Part shown: piece after piece, positions 28,264-39,542 of the stretch
Position numbering within the stretch: the stretch's first letter is position 1
How the letters are laid out: each line of letters begins with the position of its first letter
Origin: Sapria himalayana
Lineage: Eukaryota; Streptophyta; Magnoliopsida; Malpighiales; Rafflesiaceae
Reading direction: 5' to 3'
Assembly (NCBI GenBank): GCA_029783825.1
Contig: JAREIK010001733.1
Coordinates: 48,076 to 112,075 of the forward strand
Length of the DNA stretch: 64,000 nucleotides
The notes under the pieces: model-generated
Database searches by the model: none
Seen by the model: only the letters and a program-made list of their open reading frames with translations
What the model was told of the DNA's origin: nothing
Program-made: the position numbers and the translations under genes

Positions 28264-29094
28264 TAACGCATATAAGTGGAAGAGTTGTACCCTTCTACAC
28301 TAGTTGAGTTTATCACAGAATACTTTAACCAACTGAGGAGGATGTTCATTATACACAACTTAATGAAAAAGTGAACTGCATCAGCTGCAACAAAATGTCA
28401 TCATATCTGCTACAAATATAGCAATAGCAATAGCTTCAAATATTATCACCTAAAAATGGAAAAAACTATGGATGCCTTTCCTCATAAACACAAACTATGA
28501 TGCATAGGTGCTGGTAGAATTAGAGTGACCAAGAGGGTAGCGGCACTGTCTAACTAGGAAGGGAGTCAGTAGCAGAAAGGTGGTAATGGTGACACTAGTA
28601 GTGGTGGCACGGAAAATAATAGTTAACACTAGGGTCTTTGCTGTTATTTTCTACCGACTCTATGATGGGCCAAAACAGCATATTCAAACCTTTCAGTTAT
28701 GTAAACGATAAGTCTACCTAATAAGGACTCATAATTTAACTAAGAAAATTAAAAAGAAGTAGCATTCTTCATGCATATTTTTGCCTAGTCATATTCATGA
28801 TCACCAAACCAACATAACCCCACCATATATGAAATGCAAACCCCAACTTAACAAATCTGAAACAAATTATAGCGTGATTTATGCTACACACCGGATACGC
28901 ATAAAGAAGGAACAAAAAAATACCTCTTGTTCCTCTCAATGGCTTGCACTACATTAACTGGTTAATCTTATCTTCTATGATTCCTTTTTCACTTGAACGG
29001 AAATAATCAGAGCTCATCTTCTTCCATGCCTTACTTTTGACTCTGATATAATGTTGTGTTTAAAATATTTATATAAATATTACATATATATAAA
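28264..29094. other. Low-repeat spacer, no recognised gene
   Basis: This is one of the few stretches with ordinary complexity and moderate GC. No long open frame is present. It lies between the TATC block and the CACTA terminus at 29,095. On the - strand a possible splice donor (AGGTATTTTT, near 28,920) follows a short exon-like stretch, but nothing confirms a gene. It may be part of the target DNA into which the CACTA element inserted. Confidence 0.4.
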
Positions 29095-29520
29095 CACTAC
29101 AAAAAAATCCCATATAACTAGGGATAATTCCCTAGCTAAATGGGTATTTTCCATCGCCAAACCGAACATAGCGACGGATTAACGACGGAAATGTTCCCAA
29201 TTTAAAGTGCTCATCACTAAAATTTAGCGAGGAAAAGTGTCCCTAGTTAATAATTTAGCGATGGAAAAATCTCTAGCTAAAAAAAATAATTTTCCTAGCT
29301 AAATTAGTAAGCTAAATGAGAGTTTCCGTCGCTAAACAGATATAATGACGAAACCTTTCCCTAAATAAAGTGCTTGTTGCTAAATATTAGCGACGGAAAA
29401 AGTCTCTAGCAAAATAAATTTAGCGACAGCAAAAATCCCTTACTAAAATAAATTTATCCCTAACTAAATTAGCTAGGAAAAATTCTCAAGCTAATTTAGC
29501 AAGGGATTTTTCCCTTGCTA
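29095..29520. repeat. CACTA subterminal region, left (3') end of element B
   Basis: Alternating direct and inverted copies of CTAGGGA/TCCCTAG and TTAGCGACGGA/TCCGTCGCTAA fill ~425 bases from the terminus. In En/Spm elements such subterminal motifs bind the TNP1/TnpA-type protein. The region aligns along its length with the reverse complement of 20,040-20,464. Confidence 0.8.
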
Positions 29521-29959
29521 TTTTAAAACTATTTTTAGAATTTGATTTATTTTAAAATTTTTTAATTAAATAATTTAATATTTTTATATAAAATTGAATA
29601 AAAATAGAAACAGTAAATTATAATTTATAATTAAAAAAAATCATTTAATAACTTATTCTAATATAATATTTTACATAAATAAAACAAAAAAAATAGTAAA
29701 ATCTTATTACATCTTATTCATCAATGTATCTACCGACAGTGCATACAGTATAATCTATACATGCATTAACATTGCTTTCTCTCTCTATGTTCCTTCGATC
29801 ACCAACTTTCTACTACAAAAAAGCTGTTTGAGTCATGGTGCATTATGTCTAGTAAAAAATCCTTTCACTTATACAAGATTCATATGTGGAATAATGTACC
29901 ATATCTGTAAGAAATTTAAACCACTCAATCAAAACAAAATAAATAAATAAAAACTATGT

Positions 29960-30140
29960 TTTGATAAATATATAATACTACAGTATATATGTACATATAT
30001 ACTAGCATTTCACTGGTACATATATTTCAGTATAGGTACATATAAACTTTAGTATTATGTGTACATATATACTGAGTACATATATACTCAATATATATGT
30101 GCATAAAATACTATTGTATTATACATACATATATACTACA
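29960..30140. repeat. Palindromic TGTACATATATAC minisatellite, block 3
   Basis: This is a short block of the motif found at 17.8-19.6 kb, at the equivalent distance from the CACTA terminus. It therefore belongs to the element family. It ends at the trinucleotide-rich tract. Confidence 0.8.
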
Positions 30141-30295
30141 TTTGTTGTTATTGTTGCTGCTGCCCCTGCCCCTGCAATTGCCACTACCACTACTACTGCC
30201 ACCGCTACTATTGTTGCCGCCACTACTATCATTGCCGCCACTACTGTCGTTGCAGCCAATACCGCCACAACTGCCGCTACACTGCCATTGCTGAT
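30141..30295. repeat. Interrupted trinucleotide tract (GCC/ACT/GTT)
   Basis: About 50 triplets of GCC, ACT, GCT, ATT and GTT type follow in phase, so frames of 65-99 residues are open on both strands (Ala/Thr-rich or Leu/Pro-rich on +, Ser/Gly/Asn-rich on -). The - strand frame extends outside the tract to 30,410 and reads ordinary composition there, so a small exon cannot be excluded. No recognised domain is present. I treat it as simple-sequence DNA. Confidence 0.65.
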
Positions 30296-30299
30296 AATA

Positions 30300-30724
30300 A
30301 AAGTAGGGCGGGTGATGATGCTCGACTGATGAACTTGAGATTGAGCGAGTTTTTGACGAGGCGGTGAGCTGCTTCTCCCAAAATAGGACCCAATATTTTT
30401 CATGGACCATAACTACATGACACTACATGAGCATTTTCATCATCATCATTCTAAGACTTAGCACAATTAGAACCAATTATTACAGAACCTAGAGCAAAAA
30501 AACTTATTTACTCATACATTTGCTTTGTACCATGTGATAATTACATATTAATACAATTACTAAGATTTTTAAGACCAACTTCTAGCTTCCTGGCTAGCCA
30601 GGACCAGAAATATCATCATCTCACATCTTAAGGAAAAGTCTAATATTCATGCCTTTTATTACCTACATCAGTGAGCAAAGCACAATGATGACCAAACCAG
30701 CTTGAGCAATTATATATTTAAAAG
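30300..30724. other. Low-repeat interior of CACTA element B, no recognised gene
   Basis: Sequence of ordinary complexity lies between the trinucleotide tract and minisatellite block 4. No open frame with a recognisable product is present. It lies 3' of the TNP1-like pseudogene in the element's direction of transcription. Confidence 0.4.
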
Positions 30725-31143
30725 TGTGTATGTGTGTAAATGGGTGTGTACGTATGACAATATATACATGTCTACAAATAAATATATGTACCCACTTATG
30801 TATATACTCGGTATATACATATGTATATACTACAGTATAAAAGTATGTATATACCAAGTATATACGTATGTATATACTATAGTATAAAGTATGTATATAC
30901 TAAGTATATACATACCTATATACGAACATATATACTAAGTCTATATGTACAAATATACTCAGTATATACGAAGATATATACTAAATATATACGTACAAAT
31001 ATATCCGGTATATACGAACATATATACTCGATATATACGTACTCATATACACAGTATATGCGTAGATATATACTTAGTATATACATACGTTATACCGAGT
31101 ATATATGTACGTACATACTGTAGTAATATATGTACGTATATAT
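30725..31143. repeat. Minisatellite block 4 (TATATACTNAGTATATAC)
   Basis: Units of about 24-30 bases of the TATATAC/GTATATA family, with GTACGTA and GAACATA variants, start after a (GT)n-like stretch. Palindromic character is retained. Tyr/Ile/Thr-rich open frames on + (30,821-31,123) follow from the repeat and are not genes. Confidence 0.8.
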
Positions 31144-32100
31144 AATCACATAGCCTTAGATGACACACGCACTTGCACTTTCATGCAAATACACATACCA
31201 TTAAAGACAACATAAGAAAATAATATAGGACTTAAAAAACACGCATATAGGTCTCTCAGGCATGGTCATCATTTCTAGTTCTTTTTCCTCTGGTACTCCA
31301 CAAAAATAGAGAACATTGTTACAACTGCACATGGACCATAACATACTACATTTACAAACCAATAACCAAAAACAACTAGTCACAGATCTGAACTACGACG
31401 AAGCATATCTACACAAAATAAGAGTGTTAAAACAAACCTGCATTTGTGTGGAATTATTTTTTTTGGTTCATCTCACAGCTTCAGAAGATAATGTGTTGTT
31501 CCCAGTACCATGGAGGACCAGCCAAGGCTTTTACATACCTATAATAGGCTAAAACTCTACCCAAAAAATTCAGAGACACACAAACATATTCATAGATTTA
31601 TAAAAATAGTTATTATAAACATGAACAAACACAAATTTTGATAGTCATGTAGCTTCAACAAAAATCTAAAAGATGTCCAGCAATGATGTTCAGAGAGAAA
31701 GAGAGTGCAAAAAATAAAATGTTTTAGGAATAGTGAAGATAATAGAAGCTAAGCCTCCTTTTGATCAAGCTGAAATTGGTAAAGATGGGACCCATGCATT
31801 GGAAGGACTGTGACAATGTCTGAATGCTTTGAATCAGAAATTTTGCGTTTGTCTCACATAATGTATCAAGCAAAGATTCATTATTAGATTAATTGGCAAA
31901 GAAAAGAACAAAACTAGAATAAAAAAAATTAAAACCTACAAAAAAATCTCATCATGTTTTGCTACACATAGACAAAAATTAATAACAGTTCAGAAATAAT
32001 TCTCATACGAAATCATTCTCATAATTAGTAGGGAATTTCTGCTAGTCTCTCCTGCTAGGTTTCGTAGCTAGATCTCGAAATTCTATCTATTGCGTCAATG
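31144..32100. other. Low-repeat interior of CACTA element B, possible 3' gene tail
   Basis: Short frames occur: 78 residues + at 31,316-31,552 and 60 residues - at 31,201-31,383. Neither is recognised. On the - strand the segment lies downstream of the TNP1-like pseudogene and could include its 3' untranslated region. The - strand sequence near 31,530 (GGTATGTAAAAGCC) would serve as a splice donor, and 31,430-31,440 reads CAGGTTTGTTTT. These are hints only. Confidence 0.35.
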
Positions 32101-32104
32101 TCGC

Positions 32105-34008
32105 TAAGTATGACTTTATATAGGATATCTATTGTTGCATTACATTCTTAATTTCTGTCATCTCATCATTCATTTCTTTAATTTCTTATATTTCTTCCAT
32201 CAAATAAGTAATCTGCTTCTCCTCCTCTTCTTTCATTTCTTGCATTTCTTCCTTCAAATTAATATACTGCTCATCCTTTTGTTCTTTAATTTCATATATT
32301 TTTTCTTCGAATGAGATATATGCTCATCCTTCTTTTTCATTTCGGTCTCCATAACTATAATACATTGATTTGTTTACATTTCTTGTTGTTCGACCACCAC
32401 ATCCACCATTGCTGAGATAGATGAATTAGAAGTATGACTGCTACAACAAAATGTCACTCCCTTCGAGCCGATTCCGTACACTCACTACTTCTTATGACCT
32501 CTTCTGGTCTCCAAATAAATAGGATCATAGTCAATTGGTTGAAGATCCATGTAACCCTCAACTTGTTGATGAGTAGTTGTCACACGTTCATCCATTAGTT
32601 CTTGAGATAAAATAAAGAAAAATACTATTCTAGATATACATAAAATAAAATAAATATTTTGCATTCCAAATAATTTTAAAAATGTACTATAGTTTATAAA
32701 ATTTTATTAATATAACAAATTTTTATAACAATCATCTAAGACTTATTGTCAACAAACTACCCATTCACTTTCTTCACATGCATCTTCCTAAAAATCTCAG
32801 AAAAATTGGGATATCAACCCAATTCTCCAACTAGAATATGTTTTTATTATGTCATAAAAAAACAAATTATCAAAAAATTTAATAAAATTAATAAAACCAT
32901 GTAGAGATTTGATTTATTGGACTATTAAGACAACCACTAAATATATAAATGTTTAAAATATTAAAATTGTACCAAATCTTGAGCGTGCTCAATACTCGAC
33001 TTTGACCCTCCTATGTGTTGACAGATTCTTGTACCTAGTCCAGCTACCTCATTTTGTCAATTTTTATTAGTAATATCGGATTTTTTCTTCACATCTGGCT
33101 CCTCCCCAACACTTAAGCCACTCGGGACAGTCGTCCTCAGATATAAAAACAGTCATTTCTTTCATATTCTTCAATTTATTGATAAAATCAGAATACCATT
33201 GAGTAGTTTTGATCTCTAATAATGACTATATCTTTCCATCAAATTTTGGTCCCGATGTACGCTGATTCTATATATAGAAAAATCACAAAAAAATTAGATT
33301 AACAATAAGAACATAATTATTTACTACTTGAATAATAACCAACATAATAGTTAAGTAATTAGATAATTATTTTTCAATACTTTTGTTTTGTTATATTTAC
33401 CTGAAAGTTATTAAAATAAGACACTTTTGTCGATTCAGAAATTTTCTTCCAAGAGAATGTTTTAGAATCAGTTATTTTCTTGAAAGACTTTGTAATTATA
33501 GTCGAACACTTGTGAGATGGAATAAAACTGTACAAATAAATAAATAACATTGAAAATAAGCAAATCATAACAATATAAAAAAACCACTGATAGCAACATC
33601 AAAAATTTTTTTTCAAGTCATATTTACATATTTCTTTTACCTTCCATCCACAATCTCAATTACTAACTTTGCATTGACTGAAGAAGAAGGCACATCATTT
33701 GATAATGTCGTTGGTTTTGTAAATGGGGGAACTATCAGTGTAAAATGTAGTGTAGAAGATAGAGATAGATCAAAAGTGTGTGAAGGAAGCATAATGGTTG
33801 GTGGGCTTATATCTGATAATGGTGATAGTAGAGGTTTCAATGATGGTGATGGTGATAGAAATGAAGATAGTGATTGTGATGTTGAAGTCTGGATATGGTG
33901 GGTATGAGATGGTACTGATTTTGCAACATGATGTAACATACTAGATGAATTTGGTTCATTTCTTCGTCCACGTCCACCTCCACCATGGCCACGTCCTTTA
34001 GGAACCAT
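32105..34008 (-). pseudogene. TNP1/TnpA-like CACTA protein (Transposase_24 family), decayed
   Basis: In autonomous CACTA elements this family supplies the DNA-binding protein that recognises subterminal repeats. The first exon starts at ATG 34,008 (Met-Val-Pro-Lys, then a Gly/Arg-rich stretch) after an acceptor-like TATACAG, and ends VDG at a GTAAAAG donor near 33,640. The next exon reads FIPSHKCSTIITKSF and SWKKISEST (33,540-33,375). Further exons read QWYSDF and CPEWLK (33,250-33,120), GLGTR..HIGGSKSSIEHA (near 33,040-32,990), ELG.YPNFSEIF (near 32,815-32,775) and YLETRRG..VYGIGSKGV, followed by a Glu/Lys-rich coiled coil (32,510-32,110). The order and motifs are those of the Transposase_24 domain. 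In-frame stops and a frame change after CPEWLK show it is dead. Intron-like gaps with plausible GT/AG ends are still visible. Confidence 0.85.
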
Positions 34009-34187
34009 CTGCTGTATAGAATAAAACAAAGAACAGATAATAGAGATATGATGAACAAGCATGTATTTTCGAATAAAACTCGCCGATAGATTTCAACAAA
34101 ATATAGAAAGTCTTTGATTGTTTAATATTATAATAAAATTATAACAATTTAATTATCAGCATCACTGTCATCCTTCAATGGATCTTT

Positions 34188-36147
34188 TCATATTTCATCT
34201 GATTCCGATAGAAATTCAAACTCATCTTCAGATAAAAATTCATCATCTTCAATTTCTATTAGGACACCATTTGAGTCACATAAATTTTTTGGATATTCAT
34301 CTACATGCATAGGCTCAATATTATTTATGTCATCTTTTTGGAATGCCAGTGCAATATCTAAGTTTGCACTTCTTTGTTGAGATGTTGGTACTTCAAAATA
34401 TGATCGAGCTTTGATTTTGCAAATCACCCATCAATCACTCTTATCATGAGATAAATTCAGATATGTATAATAATATACTTGAGCTGCTTAACTGCCATAA
34501 TAAATAGCTCATATTGATTTTATCTACATTTATGGTTAACATACACTAGCTTTTAATCTGAATGAATCTTTGTGCCCACATTTCATGTAGGATCAAACTA
34601 CACGCACTTTAATAATACAATCCTATTATTTTTGAGTCTAGGATACTCCAACTCAAAAACTTCTTTGAGTTGACCATAATAATCAATCTCATGTGCACTA
34701 TAATATGAGTCTTTAATACATATACCACTATTCATTGTTGTTTTAGAAGAATCAATTTTAATTGTATGAAATTTATATCCATTAATAAAATGCCAAGGAT
34801 AGGTTGTCACATATCTACTTGGGCATTTACTTAGATTCTAAATAAAAATATTTGAATCTCCATTTAAAGGATCAATTGTCTGTGACATAAAGTAAAAAAA
34901 AAAGATATTAACAAATAAAAGAAACTAATAAATTAAATAATTCAAAAATTTAAAATTTAATAATTCTCACATAATTTTTGAACCAAAAAAAAAATTTCTA
35001 ACATATAATTAACATCATTGTTGGAAATTACTGGTTGCCTATATTTTAACTGCTCAACATAAATACTACACAAATATAAAAAGAGAGAGAATTATGTATA
35101 TCAATTTTAAATAATTCCTATTAAAGATAAAATTAAATTATGATTAAACCTGCAACCATTTTATGTATACATACTCAATATATGATGCAACCTCATCACA
35201 ATTAAGTAAAACATAACTCCATGTTGCTTTGTACTTTGCATCTGTCATGCATCTTTTCATTCCTCTTCCAAATGCTTTTCTCGGGTGCTTGAAGATAGAT
35301 AGTTTGTCCACATAATCATTTTATGTAGCATTTGATGTATATAGTCTCTGTAATTAAGGAATTAATAGAAAATAATACATCTTCTTAAATGTAACTTTCA
35401 ATTTTTGTCGCGTATCTACAACATGAGGTACCTTCTTAAATCAAAGATGATCACAAAAATTACAGCTAATTAAATCACTATCACCACCCCAATATAACGT
35501 ACATTTATTGAAACAACAATCAATTTTTTCCACTCGTAGAACCATTCCTCGTAGTAACTTCTTAGTGTTGTAAAAGTTGTTAGTGATCAAATTATTATCT
35601 GGAATAATCTCCTTCATCAATTCTGTCTCTTGATCAAAAAATTTCTCAGACAAATGATTTTATGACTTAATGCTCATAAGTCGAGCCAAAAGTGATAATT
35701 ATGAATGTGTTTTACAACTAAGCCACAACTCTTTATTTGTAGCTTTAAGCATTTCATAAAGTTTCTGAGCTTCAGGATTAGGTGGATGTTCCACATAATT
35801 CATTTTAAAGTTAGTACTAGCAGCTTTTGTGATCATTCTATGATATGTGTTTGATGATTTTTCACCACAAGCAAATGATTCAATACCCTCATTTTGGTCA
35901 ATGTTCAAAGCCATTGTACTTTCCCCATGATAAATCTATAATTTGGCACAAAGCCATATTTAGCCAAATGGTATCTTATAGCATTTGCTTCATGAAAAGG
36001 GATATTCTGACACCTGTGATGATTACATGGACACTTAATTTTTTCTTCGTCCATCCATCTCGATTGACTACATAAAAAATTGATGAAAGTTTCAAGCCCA
36101 CTCAAAAAATCTTTATTCAAAATTCCATTCATAAACCTTCTATACAT
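34188..36147 (-). pseudogene. TNP2-like CACTA transposase, catalytic core deleted
   Basis: The N-terminus (36,147-35,905) is a transposase-associated domain: MYRRFMNG, INF.CSQSRWMDEEKIKCPC, then H/C residues and IRYHL. After a frame change, 35,914-35,441 reads the TNP2 N-terminal part (ELWLSC, LARLMSIKS, LYWGGDSDLISCNFC) with in-frame TAA stops near 35,699 and 35,665. Then FLLIP.LQRLYTSNAT (near 35,360) is followed at once by LSIFKHPRKAFGRG and YVLLNCDEV (35,300-35,160), which belong after the catalytic domain. The few hundred residues normally between them are gone. The C-terminal DUF4216 part is at 34,810-34,520 (INGYKFHT, STMNSGIC, VLLKCV.FDPT.NVGTK) and the acidic tail ends at 34,188. It cannot encode an active transposase. 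Confidence 0.9.
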
Positions 36148-36454
36148 CCACTGACGATTTGAACTAATTTTCCCTTGTTTTATTTACAAAAAATAATGCT
36201 TAATCATTATTTTGATTTAATCATTCTATTACTTCAAAATATACTAATAATTAAATAAAATTACTTACAGATGAATATTTAAAATTTAAATATCATGAAT
36301 ATCGAGACAATGTGTTTGCAGATTCTACATGAATAAATAAAGCAATTTTTAGGACAATAAAGATTAATAGATATCATGTTAATACTAGATAAATGGAGCA
36401 AAATACGAAAATGCACAAGAAAGGAAAGCAAAAAAAGAAAGACATTTAAAGTTT

Positions 36455-36790
36455 GAAGGGGGGAGGGAGAGAGAGAGAGAGAAGGTCGGGGAGAGAGAGG
36501 GGCAGAGAAATGGAGAGATGGGGAGAGAGAGAAAGAGAGAGAGAAAGGGAAGAGGAAGAGAGAGAAAGGGGGAGAGGGGAAAGAAATGGAGAAAGGGAGA
36601 GAGAGGGAGAGAGGGAGAGAGAGAGAGAGAGAGGCAGAGAAAATGAGAGAAGGGGGAGAGAGAGATAGAGAGAGAAAGGGGAGAGGAAGAGGGAGAGAGA
36701 GAGAGAGAGAGAAAAGGGGAGAGGGGGAGAGAAATGGCAAAAGGGAAAGAGAGGGAGAGAGAGAGAGAGAAGAACACGCAAGGAAGGAGA
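36455..36790. repeat. Polypurine (GA/GGGA) tract
   Basis: About 330 bases are nearly pure purine on the + strand: GAGAGAG with GGGAGA and AAAGGG interruptions. Open frames of Arg/Glu (on +) or Ser/Leu/Pro/Phe (on -) up to 183 residues are artefacts. It lies just upstream of the TNP2-like pseudogene start and so may sit in its former 5' region. Such polypurine tracts can form triplex DNA. Confidence 0.92.
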
Positions 36791-36799
36791 GCGAGAAAG

Positions 36800-37140
36800 A
36801 AAATAACAGAAGAGTGCGTGTGTGTGACACAGAAAAAAAAAGAGGAAGAGAGTGACACTGAAAGAATTAGAGGGAAAGAGAGACACACACAAAGAATACA
36901 GTGTTTGAGGAATTACATAAAAGAAAAAAAAATTCTTTTGATATACCTATCAAATATTACATCTTTTGTCATACATAGTTCATATATGTGTCTGAGGCCC
37001 AAGGGCTGAGATTATGAAAGGGTATGCCCCTTATTTGTATTATACCATATATGAGCCTGACCAGCGCACGCTCTCATGCTATGTGCTTACATATTATTGA
37101 TATTATATCTTTTGTCATTTAATTTCAAGCTAGTGCAACA
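36800..37140. other. Spacer between purine tract and AT-rich satellite, no gene seen
   Basis: Mixed sequence with a less AT-rich patch at about 36,990-37,085 (containing GAGGCCCAAGGGCTGAG and CCAGCGCACGCTC). No open frame of note. Confidence 0.4.
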
Positions 37141-37757
37141 AATTAGTATTATCCCATATATAATTATATGTTAGTATACATATAGTAAATGTAGTTATAA
37201 ATAGTTACATATAGTTAAACAAATAGTTATATATAGATATATGTATACAAGTAGTTATAAGTAGATATACATAAATGTATACAAAGTTATAAACAATTAT
37301 ATAGATTTACATATATCTATACATATATGTATATATAAAAAAAAGTTTTATTTATTTATATAGAATTTTTTATAGTTATACAAATATTTATATATAGTTA
37401 AATATTATGTTGTATGTTTTTATACATATAAATATAAATATAGTTACATTTGATTATACAAATAGTTACATGTATAGTTAAACTTATATTTATACATGTA
37501 TGATTATATATTTTTTCATATAATTTCATATATTTATACATATAGTTATGTATAGGTATAGATATACTAAAATAAATTTTTTATATTAATATATAAAAAT
37601 GTATATTAAAAATATGTTGCTAATTATATTTTTAAATATAGTTATGTATAAAGTTTTTATAGTTATACATATAGTAAAATATAATTAATTATAGTTATAT
37701 GTTATTATACATATAATATATATATTTATAAAAAATTATATATCGTTAACCATTTAG

Positions 37758-37818
<61 letters not shown>

Positions 37819-39542
37819 TACGAGTAGTTATATTTAGTTATTCATAAAATATACAAAGTTAGAAACAAATATGTAGATTTACATATATGTATACATATAT
37901 GTATAATGAATTAAAAATATAGTTATATTTAATTATATAAAGTTTTATTTAGTTTTACAAATATTTATATATAGCTATAGACATATAATTAAACAAAATG
38001 TTGTATGTTGTTATACATGTAATTATAAATATAGTTACATGTGGTTATACATATAGTTACACATATAGTTATACTTCAATTTATACATGTAGGTATATAT
38101 ATTTATTCATATAATTTTATATATTTATACATATAGTTATGTATACATATAGATATAGTAAAATATATTTTTATAAACTAATATATACAAATGTATATTA
38201 AATATAAGTTGTTAATTATATATTTAAATATAGTTATGTATAATGATTTTATAGTTATACATATAATAAGATACAATTATTTATAGTTATATGTTATTAT
38301 AGATATAGTATATATAGCCATAAATATTTTTATAAAGTTAAACATATAGTTATATATAAATATATTCATACAAATAGTTATACATAAATATATAAAGTTA
38401 TAAATAAATATATAGATTTACATATATGTATACATTGTTACAAATATATTTATATTTAATTATATATTATTTTATATAGTTATTCAAATATTTATATTTA
38501 GTTATACTAATATTTATATATAATTATACACATATAGTTAAACATAATGTTATATGTTATTATACATGTAATTATAAATATTATTACATGTGGTTTTACA
38601 TATAGTTACACATATAGTTATACTTATATTTATACATAGAGGTATAGATTTTTTTATATAATTTTATATATGTATACATATTTACAAATATAGTTATATT
38701 AAATCATATAAAGTATTATATAGTTATACAAATATTTATATATAGTTATACACATATAGTTAAACACAATGTCATATGTTGTTATTAATGTAATTATAAA
38801 TATAGTTACATGTGGTTATATATATAGTTAGACATATTATTATACTTAGATTTATACATGTAGGTATATATATTTTTTCATATAATTTTATATATTTATA
38901 CATATAGTTATGTAAAGGTATAGATATAGTAAAATACATTTTTATTTACAAATATATACAAATGTATATTAAATATAAGTTGTAAATTATATATTTAAAT
39001 ATAGTTATGTATAAAGCTTTTATAGTTATACATATAAAAAGGTACAATTATTGATAGTTATATGTTATTATACATATAGTATATATAGCTATATTCATAC
39101 AAATAGTTATACATAAATATATATAGTAATGAATAAATATATAGATTTAAATATATGTATACATAGTTACAAATATAGTTATATTTAATTACATAGAATG
39201 TTATATAATTATACGAATATATATATATATATAGTTATACACATATAGTTAAACATATTGTTGTATGTTATTATATATGTAATTATAAATATAGTTACAT
39301 GTTGTTAAACATATAGTTACACATAGTTATACTTATATTTATACATGTAGTTATATATATATTTTTATATAATTTTATATATGTATACATATAGTTATCT
39401 ATAGGTATATAAATGGTAAAATACATTTTTATATACAAATAAATAAAAATGTATATTAAATATATGTTGTTAATTATATTTTAAATTATAGTTATGTATA
39501 ATATTTTATAGTTATACATATATCAAAGACAATTATTTATAG
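37141..39542. repeat. AT-rich satellite, ~540 bp unit, main block
   Basis: The marker TAGATTTACATATATG recurs near 37,302, 37,873, 38,412 and 39,141 (last copy one base changed), and again near 40,600 beyond an insertion. Spacings are 571 (inflated by a (TA)n run at 37,760-37,815), 539, 729 (one unit plus a ~190 bp partial unit) and, after subtracting the insertion and its duplicated target, 539. Each unit repeats in order GTTATATTTAATTATATA, TGTTGTATGTTATTATACAT, a TAGTTACA(T/C) box, ATAATTTTATATATTTATACATA and TATAGTTATGTATA. No gene is present. Inverse-orientation motifs of the same kind open element A near 15,351. Confidence 0.85.

Noticed and set aside
29036..29056. GACTCTGATATAAT resembling the initiator-tRNA primer-binding site of LTR retrotransposons (inverted)
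   Set aside because: Only a partial match, no LTR pair or polypurine tract could be found, and the neighbouring DNA shows no polyprotein.
30097..30410. Ala/Thr-, Leu/Pro- or Ser/Gly/Asn-rich frames across the trinucleotide tract
   Set aside because: An in-phase triplet repeat keeps frames open on both strands; no start or domain evidence supports one of them.
33674..33907. 77-residue + strand frame rich in Asp/Gly/Ser
   Set aside because: It is the antisense shadow of the first exon of the TNP1-like pseudogene.
36279..36892. Ser/Leu/Pro-rich frames up to 183 residues (-) and Arg/Glu-rich frames (+)
   Set aside because: These are translations of the GA/CT tract, without domains and in several overlapping frames.
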